A DNA stretch of 45,125 nucleotides from Moorena sp. SIO3H5 (lineage in GTDB: Bacteria > Cyanobacteriota > Cyanobacteriia > Cyanobacteriales > Coleofasciculaceae), in assembly GCF_010692395.1 (NCBI RefSeq), contig NZ_JAAHHS010000030.1:1-45125 (forward strand), written 5' to 3'. The notes beneath the pieces were generated by a model that saw nothing but the letters and a program-made list of their open reading frames with translations, did not search any database and had not been told where the DNA came from. Position numbers and translations under genes: made by a program. This document shows positions 31,591 to 39,092 of the stretch, one piece after another (the first letter of the stretch is position 1; every line of letters begins with the position of its first letter).

Positions 31591-32667
31591 CTACTCCCCA
31601 CTCCCCACTCCCTGCTCCATGGAAGAGCCATGAACAGACTCCCATGCTCTCCAACTGACCAATCCTAGTAAAATCGTTGTACTACCGAGAATTACCGGAC
31701 TGCCAGGAAACTCAACAAAAACTAAAGCTAAACTACCTACCCATAAGGTCAGGGCATAAATCAGTAACACCGTTAGTCGATGAGACAAACCTGCTTTTAA
31801 CAAACGATGATGGAGATGCCGTTGATCCGCCTGGAAAGGTGAGCTACCGTTATATAATCTTAGAATAATCACCGCAGACATATCTAAAAGGGGTACGGCC
31901 AAGACCAGCAAAGGTAGGAGCACTGTTGTCCCTACGGCACTTTTCACCAATGCCATCACACTCAGGCTAGCGATGGTGAAACCGATGAAGTAGGAGCCAC
32001 CATCTCCCATAAAAATTTGGGCTGGATTGAAGTTATAGTACAAAAATCCTAATAAACTCCCCACTAATGCGGCACTAATTAGTGCTGTCTCGGTTTCGCC
32101 CATGAACAAACTGAGGAGGAAAATCATCACCCCAGCAATCCCAGCCACTCCTGAAGCCAAGCCATCCAGTCCATCAATCCAATTTATGGCGTTGACAACC
32201 CCTGTTAGCCAAAAGACCGTAAGAGGTAAACTCAGCCATCCTAAGTGTAATATTCCCACTCCTGGCAGACTGACAAGGCTAATCTCCAGCCCCATTGCCC
32301 AAGCGACACTAGCCACGACCGCTTGCAGTAACAAGCGCGTTAAGGGCGATAAACTCACCAAGTCGTCGGTAACGCCAATCAAGAAAAAGCAGAAACTGCC
32401 GAGAACAACTGCCCAAACCTCTGAAGAAACGCCAGGGGGAAAATCTGCCAACCCTCCTAAACTCCATACTAAAAACAGAGCCAGTAAAGTGCCAGCAGCA
32501 ATAGAAATTCCCCCTAAACGCACCATTGGTTGTCGATGCACTTTCCGCTCGGCTGGTAAATCCGTGTACTGATACTTGATGGCAGCCGCTTTAACTATCG
32601 GAATAGTATTAAAAACAATTAAAGCGGCAACAATGAAGGCAACTACATAATATCCAGAGGAAACCAT
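31591..32667 (-). CDS. WecA/MraY-family undecaprenyl-phosphate sugar-1-phosphate transferase, 358 aa
   Basis: It has all family signatures: YTDLPAERKVHRQPMVRLGG (34-53), the metal-binding DD at 101-102 in GVTDDLVSLSPLTRLL, NAINWIDGLDGLASG (159-173), IFMGDGGSYFIGF (218-230) and the HLHHR motif (about 284-288). About 10-11 membrane segments. It would load GlcNAc-1-P (or similar) on undecaprenyl phosphate to begin lipid-linked glycan assembly, so it is the likely initiator for this pathway. The C-terminal MEQGVGSGE and stop TAG are encoded by AGCAGGG/AGTGGGG repeat DNA, so the natural C-terminus has been altered or extended. Confidence 0.93.
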   Translation of the reverse strand: MVSSGYYVVAFIVAALIVFNTIPIVKAAAIKYQYTDLPAERKVHRQPMVRLGGISIAAGTLLALFLVWSLGGLADFPPGVSSEVWAVVLGSFCFFLIGVTDDLVSLSPLTRLLLQAVVASVAWAMGLEISLVSLPGVGILHLGWLSLPLTVFWLTGVVNAINWIDGLDGLASGVAGIAGVMIFLLSLFMGETETALISAALVGSLLGFLYYNFNPAQIFMGDGGSYFIGFTIASLSVMALVKSAVGTTVLLPLLVLAVPLLDMSAVIILRLYNGSSPFQADQRHLHHRLLKAGLSHRLTVLLIYALTLWVGSLALVFVEFPGSPVILGSTTILLGLVSWRAWESVHGSSMEQGVGSGE

Positions 32668-32708
32668 GGTGCAATGGCGTAAAAATTATCAGCTCTTAGA
32701 ACTATGAT

Positions 32709-33086
32709 TTACTGATTTCCAGATTGAATTGAGTTCACAAACTGTTGTAGATTAGCATTGGCCACGCCTAATAAATCGAATAACTCTGCCTGTGAACAAC
32801 CACTCGCTGCACAAGCATCTATCTGCGCAGCACTGGTTACAACATTGTTTAACAAAGCAGTAGATTGCGGGCTTAATCCACCCAAATTTTGTGCGGCGCG
32901 GGCAGCACGGCGAGCCTGGGCAGCTCGCCCTACACGCTGAATCAAGATAGCGGTTCCTATCTTTTCTCCCACAGTTGGCCCATTATCATTAGCTTGGGCA
33001 GGCAAAATTGAAGTCGATGCCATCGCCAAAGCAGTGATTGTCATAACACTGGCAGTTTTAATGTTAATTGAGGGTATGAGTTTCAT
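32709..33086 (-). CDS. Small secreted protein, 125 aa, unknown function
   Basis: A signal peptide is clear: basic start MKLIPSINIKTASVMTITAL, hydrophobic core, cleavage near LPAQA-ND. The mature part (about 92 aa) has an Ala/Arg-rich helix (RVGRAAQARRAARAAQN), two cysteines in IDACAASGCSQAELFDLLG and a C-terminal helix. It does not match a family I know. It lies 76 bp downstream of the beta-barrel-like gene and 42 bp upstream of the WecA-like gene on the same strand, so it may be co-transcribed with them. Confidence 0.75.
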   Translation of the reverse strand: MKLIPSINIKTASVMTITALAMASTSILPAQANDNGPTVGEKIGTAILIQRVGRAAQARRAARAAQNLGGLSPQSTALLNNVVTSAAQIDACAASGCSQAELFDLLGVANANLQQFVNSIQSGNQ

Positions 33087-33161
33087 GATTTACCTCTGTG
33101 AATTTACCTCGGTGTAACCTATTAGCTTGCCTTAACGGCAGTTGAGACCTAAACCGGAATC

Positions 33162-34628
33162 TTAGAAAATCAGATCCAACAGAGAGATAACATCCCCCAC
33201 TGAGCCACCAACACCCAACGTAAAACGGGCTTGATCCCCTGCACCAGCAATATCTCTGATGGCGGGAGTAAATACGATAGGGATATTTTTAAACGGGGCA
33301 ATGGATGCACCGATAGCTAAATCTTGTCCCGTCCACTCCGTAATTACACTTAGCCACGGGAGCACTCCCACACCTATACCACCAAAGACACCAATACCAC
33401 TTTCTTGATTCAATACTTTTTCTTCACTGCGAAACCGACCTGTACCAGCTCCGACCGTCACGACTGCCACACCAAAAGGGTCACTAGGGTTAGCTCTGAG
33501 GGGAAGCACCTTGGTCACGGCTCCGTAGTAGCTATTCTCGAAATCATTAAATTCAGCGCTATCATTAGCACCTTCCGGTAATCGTCCGATGTTAATGATT
33601 CCTTCTCCTCCTAAAGCAACACCCCATCCCGGCTCAAATCTACTGTGTATTTTGGCATTAAAACCTCCACTACCAAAAGGTCGGCTACCACCAAAACTAG
33701 CTACTGTATAGGATAACTGTGCTCCCACTGAGTCGGTCGCGTCCCCAACACCAAAGCCAAATCCTAAGCCTCCATCCAAACCACCTCCGATTAAACCACC
33801 CTGACCACCGCTATAGCGAGCAGGAGCTTGAAAACCAAACCCTACAAAACCGTTGTACTTGTCAGTCCCAAATCCCGAGGGATTGGCAATGCTAAACCCT
33901 GGAGAAACTGTACGAGGCTTAGCTGACTCAACGTTTAATCGGTAGAACTCTAGTCTCTTTCTGAACTCGCGGAGTTTCTCTTCAAGTTCTGGCGAAATTG
34001 TAGAAGGGTTTGGAGATTCAGTGGGGTTAGTGGCGTCACTAGATTGAGAAACTAGTGTGCTCGATACTGGCTGGTAGGATGTATGGGATGGTTGATAGGG
34101 TGAAGTAACCTCAGCACCACTGGTTCTAGAGTTCCCACTTAAGGCTGAAGTAGACCCTAACCATGGACTAGAAAAACTCTTTTTGGTTGACGTTAATCTT
34201 CCTTGAGTTATAGCAGTTTCAGTGCTTACCTTGGGAACTGAGTTAACTGGATAATTAACTGGATAATTAACTGGATAATTAACCTGATTACCAGCAACTA
34301 GTCCCGCTCCCAAAACTGGAGTTCCTACGTTAGATATGGCACCGAAAGGCTTAACTGGTTCTGGACTAGTTTTAATCTCACGATTAGTAGTACTAAGCCC
34401 CACAGGAGTTGCTCCCAGCAGTACCTTTACCGATGGACTCTTAACAGTAGGATTAACAGTAGAAACAGAGGTTCCTAAATCCTTGTAGTTAGAGTATAAA
34501 TTAGAGGCAGCGCGGTCTTGGGGGTTCCCACCATGAGGGACTGCCGCAGTTGCTGGAGCTTGACCCCCGATAAACCAGGGAGTGAACACCGCAAAACTGT
34601 AGGTTGCAAGTTTGGAAATGTGAATCAT
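33162..34628 (-). CDS. Probable outer-membrane beta-barrel protein, 488 aa
   Basis: A signal peptide (ISKLATYSFAVFTPWFIGGQ, cleavage near ATA-AVP) is followed by a long Ser/Thr/Pro-rich region (35-235) that includes four tandem PVNY units (12-bp repeats at about 34247-34285). From about residue 245 the sequence alternates glycine and aromatic residues (FVGFGFQAPARYSGGQGGLI, VGAQLSYTVASFGGSRPFGS, GWGVALGGEGIINIG, VGVLPWLSVITEWTGQDLAI) and ends LGVGGSVGDVISLLDLIF, with a terminal aromatic as in beta-barrel proteins. I know no exact family. It lies divergent to the Wza-like gene and may serve in the outer membrane for export, but that is inferred from position. Confidence 0.7.
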   Translation of the reverse strand: MIHISKLATYSFAVFTPWFIGGQAPATAAVPHGGNPQDRAASNLYSNYKDLGTSVSTVNPTVKSPSVKVLLGATPVGLSTTNREIKTSPEPVKPFGAISNVGTPVLGAGLVAGNQVNYPVNYPVNYPVNSVPKVSTETAITQGRLTSTKKSFSSPWLGSTSALSGNSRTSGAEVTSPYQPSHTSYQPVSSTLVSQSSDATNPTESPNPSTISPELEEKLREFRKRLEFYRLNVESAKPRTVSPGFSIANPSGFGTDKYNGFVGFGFQAPARYSGGQGGLIGGGLDGGLGFGFGVGDATDSVGAQLSYTVASFGGSRPFGSGGFNAKIHSRFEPGWGVALGGEGIINIGRLPEGANDSAEFNDFENSYYGAVTKVLPLRANPSDPFGVAVVTVGAGTGRFRSEEKVLNQESGIGVFGGIGVGVLPWLSVITEWTGQDLAIGASIAPFKNIPIVFTPAIRDIAGAGDQARFTLGVGGSVGDVISLLDLIF

Positions 34629-35174
34629 GCCTTAAGCTGACTCTGAATGTGAGTGTCAGTCCGTAACGTTTAAATAATATAGGTGTGGTATAGCGTACTC
34701 CCAGATCAATGATGCAGGAATTAAGGTAAAATGCACTCAAAACTTGTTAATAAATCAAAGCCAATTAGTTAGTGACTACAGCAAGATAGTTTCTCTTATT
34801 AGCTGATCAATAATCAACTCGATTTAGTTCTCGTATCACTTCTACTAACCTTGAATATAACATCAGGAAAATTTTTTTTTTTTATTTATTTTATTTGAAA
34901 GTATTTTTTAAAAAACTATTATTATTGATGGTATTAATATATGTTTTATTTATAAATTAGTGGAGGTAAAAATTACTGAATTTTAGGGAGTAGGGAGTCA
35001 GAAGTCAGAAGTCAGAAGTCAGAAGTCGGAAGTCAGAAGTCAGAAGTAAGGAGTCGGGGTAACAAACTTGAATATATCTCATAAGTATGGAAAACACTAT
35101 ATTTATTTGAACGCTATCAAATAAAAAACAAGGAGTAGGGAGTAGGGACTAAGGCCCTAGGCCACGCTACGCGA
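34629..35174. other. Upstream region of the beta-barrel gene, AT-rich, and AGTCAGA heptamers
   Basis: 34629-34980 is AT-rich unique DNA with poly-T (34873-34883); the promoter of the minus-strand gene may be here, but no clear motif is visible. 34983-35060 is AGTCAGA heptamers with AGTCGGA variants. No gene. Confidence 0.5.
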
Positions 35175-35560
35175 ATGGAGCAGGAATGCATCGCAAAAAA
35201 TCAGCAATTTCGCTTACTCGTCATGAAAATTGCTATACAGCGTTTTTTCTCACTATTAGGTAAACAAAATTTTTTCACTATTGCTAGCATGCCTATTGCC
35301 TACTCCCTGCTCCCTGCTCCCTGCTCCCTACTCCCTGCTCCCTGCTCCCTGCTCCCTATTCCCTATTCCCTATTCCCTATTCCCTGTTCCCTGTTCCCTG
35401 TTCCAGAAGAATCCTGTAGGGAATAATCCTGATAACTACCCCAAGACCAGTATTAAGGATAGAGGTCTATTAACTTAGTTTATTAAGTTAGTTCCCTGTC
35501 GGGTATTTTTAGGGGCTGATGCCCTGGGCCAAGGGAAGGTAACATGTCAAATTTGTAATT
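35175..35560. repeat. Boundary repeat, GCTAGCATGC-centred repeat and heptamer tract
   Basis: 35232-35275 is a boundary copy (TATACAGCGTTTTTTCTCAC..AGGTAAACAAAATTTTTT). 35278-35300 is the 23-bp CTATTGCTAGCATGCC.. repeat. 35304-35404 is CCCTGCT, CCCTATT and CCCTGTT heptamers. Two ORFs read through the tract and code for SLLPAPC-type peptides only. Confidence 0.8.
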
Positions 35561-35650
35561 AGGTACATAGATCCCCCCTAACCCCCCTTAAAAAAGGGGG
35601 GAATTAGATTGAAAAGTCCCCCTTATTAAGGGGGATAATGGGGTATCTGA
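35561..35650. repeat. Double hairpin GATCCCCCC / CCCCCTT repeat
   Basis: Hairpin 1: CCCCCCTT (35582-35589) with AAGGGGGG (to 35601). Hairpin 2: TCCCCCTT (35617-35624), loop ATT, AAGGGGGA (35628-35635). A related single hairpin is at 8763-8781. This is a common cyanobacterial intergenic repeat type. Confidence 0.8.
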
Positions 35651-36353
35651 ATCAGGGATTAACAAAACTGACATGCACCCAAAACGCGAACGGATCAGCG
35701 AAGAAGTAAAAAATCGGTGTGTGTATCTGATTAAACCTCCGGTACGCTTGCATAAGTCTCATAAACCGTGGGTGAAGACAAGGCAAAAGGCAAGAGGAAC
35801 CCACCCCTAACCCCTCCCAGGAGGGGAAGGCAAAAGCGATAGATTTTGATTTCATATTTATTTTTGCAACAGGTCTATTAATACGAGAATTGCTATATAA
35901 CTAGTAACTGTAAAATAACTATAAAGTAACTATAAAATAACTATAAATAGTGTTGAATATTCAAAAATTATTGGTAATAACCAAAGTGCACAGGATTGTT
36001 TTCCCTCTTACCTCTTCTCTGCTCCCGTCTTGATGCAGTCGCTCATGGTTTGGGTTCTGTGTGCGGAACCTGTGTCCGCACCTGTCTTGATGCAGCGCGG
36101 TCTTGGGGGAAACCCCAAGACCGCGCTGCATCGCTCCTAAACTCCGAAACGTGAGTATAGTTTACTTCTGACTTCTGACTTCTGACTTCTGACTTGCGCG
36201 TAGCGCTATATAAGGGGTGGAACAGGCATCTTGCCCCTATCCTCCCTCGGGGGGCTGTCCCGATTCCCTACTCCCTACTCCCTGCTCCCTACTCCCTGCT
36301 CCCTACTCCCTACTCCCTAAATTGGAATTTGTTGAAGTTATTCAAATAATCCC
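35651..36353. repeat. Repeat mosaic upstream of the Wza-like gene
   Basis: 35792-35830 is a second copy of the 30-bp module AACCCACCCCTAACCCCTCC.. inserted in AGGCAAG/AGAGG DNA, as at 31326-31356. 35900-35950 has four ACTATAAA repeats. 36027-36134 is copy 3 (double) of the GATGCAGTC..GCATC palindromic repeat. 36165-36195 is ACTTCTG heptamers followed by GCGCGTAGCGCTATA. 36262-36320 is CCCTACT/CCCTGCT heptamers. The gene starts about 34 bp later; no promoter can be firmly called. Confidence 0.75.
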
Positions 36354-38699
36354 ATGTTCAAAGCCTTAGTACTGATTCCCGTTTCAGCCGCCGCTAGCTA
36401 TTTTATAGGGTATGGGCTGAGTAATAATTGGAATTACAATGATCATCCGATTGTCCAACTGATTTCTGCTGATCAATCCACAACAGTCAATTTATTCAAT
36501 CTCGGGAATCTCGGCAATCTTGGAAAAAACGATACCAATCCCCAAGAGTCACAAACTCTGGGTTTACCACAACGGTTTCCTGAGGGAAAGTTTTCCCAGA
36601 GCCGATCTCAGTTAGACCTAGGTAAGTCATGGCCAAGCTCACTAGCTATTCCTGAAGAAACCGTTAGCCCAGAAACCGTTGCAACTATTAAACCACCACC
36701 CCTGCCTCCACCCCTTCCTAGGGTAACGGTTTCTCCGGCAGATTTAGTACTACCGATTAAAATCCTACCGAGCAAAAAACTACAGATTAACCGTATTGTT
36801 GCTCGCTCCGTTGGCAGTGATTTGATCAAAATGCCATGGGAAACCGTGGAGCCAGCTCCAGTAAAGGTAGCGAAAAAACCCCCAGCTGATATCATTGCCA
36901 CCATCCCTAAGGTGAACAAACCAACCAAATCGAAGGTGGCAGTAAAAGGCAACACTACCAATAGACCTGTAATGAAATTAACCTTTAGATCAGACCTGAG
37001 GTTAGTTAATGGTTCATTTTTTGAGATTTCTAATCAACCAGAAGATGATGTCGAGCTAATCGTTGCTGATGCCAACTTAAGTGCTCCTGGGAAGTTAGCT
37101 ATGCTGACATTCAGGGAATCAGTGCCTAATGGTGAACAGCCCAGGGAAATTATACTTGCTTCGGCTATTGCTGAATCGACCATTGCTCAATTGACTGTTG
37201 CTCAATCGACACCAACACCTTACCCAGGTCAGTCTTCTGAAGGTCAGTCCACAGAGATTGTCCCTCTGCCCACCTTTGAGCAACCTACCCAGACCCTACC
37301 ATCGCCCCCAGGTCAGTCCACAGACATGGTACCTCTGCCTACCTTTGAGCAACCTACCCAAACAATACCATTCCCCACTCTTCCTGACCTTACCACTCCT
37401 GCATCTCCTGTAGGGTCAGTTAGCCCTGTAATCGACCAAACCTATACCCTTGGTGCCGGGGATGTGATTCTAATTACTATTTTCAGGGTTCCGGAGTTTA
37501 GTGGCCAACAACAAGTTGGTGTGGATGGCTCCCTCAAGTTGCCCTTAGTGGGTAAACTGACCGTTGAGGGCATGACCTTAGAAGAAGCAGAGTTTGCGAT
37601 CGCAACTAAATATCAATCAGAATTGCGCTCTCCTGCCATCACCGTTAGTTTACTCCAAGCCCGCCCGTTACAAATCGCTATTTCCGGGGAAATTAAAAAA
37701 CCAGGCTCCTACGTTCTACCCTTAATCAATAATACCCAGTTTCCCAGTATCGCTCAAGCGGTTCAGCTGGCTGGCGGGATGACCCAATCGGCGGATTTAG
37801 AGGGAGTGCAAATTCGGCGTACTCAACCTTCTGGTATTACTGATACGATTAGGGTTAATCTCTCACAATTGTTGCAAGCCGGTGATTTGAGTCAAAACCT
37901 GATTTTGCGGGATGGGGATGTCATTATAATTCCAGCCACCACTGAGGTAGACTTAGCCAAAAGCGCTCAACTCGCAGCATCTAACCTAGCGAGCACTGAC
38001 GCCATATCCGATGTGGCGGTGGTGGGGGAAGTGTTTAGACCAGGAGCTTACCGCCTAGGAGGAGGACAAAACCTAGCAGCAGGAGAAAACGGCGCTAGTC
38101 GCCCCACAGTTTCTCAAGCGATTCAAACCGCTGGCGGGATTAAACCCTCTGCTAACTTGCGGAAAATTCAAGTGCGTCGTCCCACTCGCGATGGCACAGA
38201 ACAGCTGATTAACGTTAACCTGTGGCAATTATTACAAGAAGGAGACCTCAGCCAAGATTTGGCCTTGCAAAGGGGAGACACAGTCATTATTCCTGCTGTC
38301 ACAGACATCACTGCCGCAGAAGCTGCTCAAATTGCTTCCACTAATCTTTCTCCAAATGTAATTCGGGTCAATGTTGTTGGAGAAGTGGAACAACAAGGAA
38401 CAGTGGAAATCCCATCGAATACTACCTTGAATGAAGCGTTGCTTTCGGCGGGTGGATTTAATGAGCGCTCAGAAGAAGTGGTGGAGCTGATTCGTTTTAA
38501 TCCTGATGGTAGCTTAAGCCGACGGGAAATCCAAGTCAATTTTAAGCAAGGACTGAATGACGAAACTAACCCTCTGCTATGGAACAACGATATTATCCTT
38601 GCTGGTCGCTCCCGTTCCGCCAGAATCACTGATACCCTCTCCAATATTCTTGGTCCAGTGTTCCAATTTTTGCCTGCCATACGTTCGTTGTTGGATTAG
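36354..38699 (+). CDS. Wza-like polysaccharide export protein with SLBB domains, 781 aa
   Basis: An N-terminal membrane segment or uncleaved signal (ALVLIPVSAAASYFIGYGLS) is followed by a long Pro/Thr-rich region to about residue 360, including a 23-residue near-duplicate (VPLPTFEQPTQT twice). The Poly_export domain starts YTLGAGDVILITIFRVPEFS (about 364-383) with VGVDGSLKLPLVGKLTVEGM. Three SLBB domains follow: IAISGEIKKPGSYVLPL (about 440-525), VAVVGEVFRPGAYRLGG (about 560-650) and VNVVGEVEQQGTVEIPS (about 672-740). The family forms the outer-membrane export channel for capsule/exopolysaccharide. Typical Wza is near 380 aa; the long N-terminal extension is common in cyanobacteria and may bridge the thick peptidoglycan. 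It precedes the Wzc-like gene by 393 bp of repeat DNA. Confidence 0.9.
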   Translation: MFKALVLIPVSAAASYFIGYGLSNNWNYNDHPIVQLISADQSTTVNLFNLGNLGNLGKNDTNPQESQTLGLPQRFPEGKFSQSRSQLDLGKSWPSSLAIPEETVSPETVATIKPPPLPPPLPRVTVSPADLVLPIKILPSKKLQINRIVARSVGSDLIKMPWETVEPAPVKVAKKPPADIIATIPKVNKPTKSKVAVKGNTTNRPVMKLTFRSDLRLVNGSFFEISNQPEDDVELIVADANLSAPGKLAMLTFRESVPNGEQPREIILASAIAESTIAQLTVAQSTPTPYPGQSSEGQSTEIVPLPTFEQPTQTLPSPPGQSTDMVPLPTFEQPTQTIPFPTLPDLTTPASPVGSVSPVIDQTYTLGAGDVILITIFRVPEFSGQQQVGVDGSLKLPLVGKLTVEGMTLEEAEFAIATKYQSELRSPAITVSLLQARPLQIAISGEIKKPGSYVLPLINNTQFPSIAQAVQLAGGMTQSADLEGVQIRRTQPSGITDTIRVNLSQLLQAGDLSQNLILRDGDVIIIPATTEVDLAKSAQLAASNLASTDAISDVAVVGEVFRPGAYRLGGGQNLAAGENGASRPTVSQAIQTAGGIKPSANLRKIQVRRPTRDGTEQLINVNLWQLLQEGDLSQDLALQRGDTVIIPAVTDITAAEAAQIASTNLSPNVIRVNVVGEVEQQGTVEIPSNTTLNEALLSAGGFNERSEEVVELIRFNPDGSLSRREIQVNFKQGLNDETNPLLWNNDIILAGRSRSARITDTLSNILGPVFQFLPAIRSLLD

Positions 38700-39092
38700 T
38701 ATAGCAAGTGAAAAGGGAGCAGGGAGCTTCGGAGCAGGGAACAGGGAACTCAGAAAAGGCAAGAGGCAAGAGGCAAGAGGCAAGAGGGAAAAAATCCTGT
38801 GTAACTCATTATAATAAAAACCTCTAAACTATAAAAAATAACAGTTAAATAAACATTTAAAATAAAATCTAAATCATGAGTTAAAAAATCAATTATTTTA
38901 TTTTGGTTATTATAAATCTATTTAAATTGAAATATATAACATATTATACTCATGATTTAAACAAAATTTTTGTAAGCATTAAGCTATCATCTATTGGTCT
39001 ATTGCTGACAGCTGATAGCTGTTCGCGTAGCGTGAGCTAAAAGCTGACGGCTGAATGCTTAGACTTTTCAATTAAACTATAAACAAAACGCA
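38700..39092. repeat. Repeats and AT-rich leader of the Wzc-like gene
   Basis: 38714-38785 is AGCAGGG, AACAGGG and AGGCAAG heptamers. 38786-38820 is a reverse boundary copy (reads TGAGTTACACAGGATTTTTT on the minus strand). 38821-39000 is very AT-rich. 39003-39052 has GACAGCT and GTTCGCGTAGCGTGAGC repeats. The start codon of the next gene has no clear Shine-Dalgarno sequence. Confidence 0.75.
38871..38958. promoter_or_regulatory. 11-bp perfect inverted repeat upstream of the Wzc-like gene
   Basis: AAATCATGAGT (38871-38881) and ACTCATGATTT (38948-38958) are exact inverted copies separated by 66 AT-rich bases; the match extends imperfectly outwards. It might be a pair of operator half-sites or a decayed element. 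Its role is unproven. Confidence 0.3.

Noticed and set aside
32102..32572. 156-aa plus-strand ORF antisense to the WecA-like gene
   Set aside because: It is a shadow of a strongly conserved membrane enzyme; composition is basic/low-complexity with no family match.
35175..35478. Overlapping ORFs coding SLLPAPCSLLP-type peptides, also at 3224, 6611-6945, 12573, 29301-29661, 30864-31333 and 41217
   Set aside because: They are heptamer repeats read in several frames; a period of 7 gives the same peptide in all three frames. No start signals or conserved domains.
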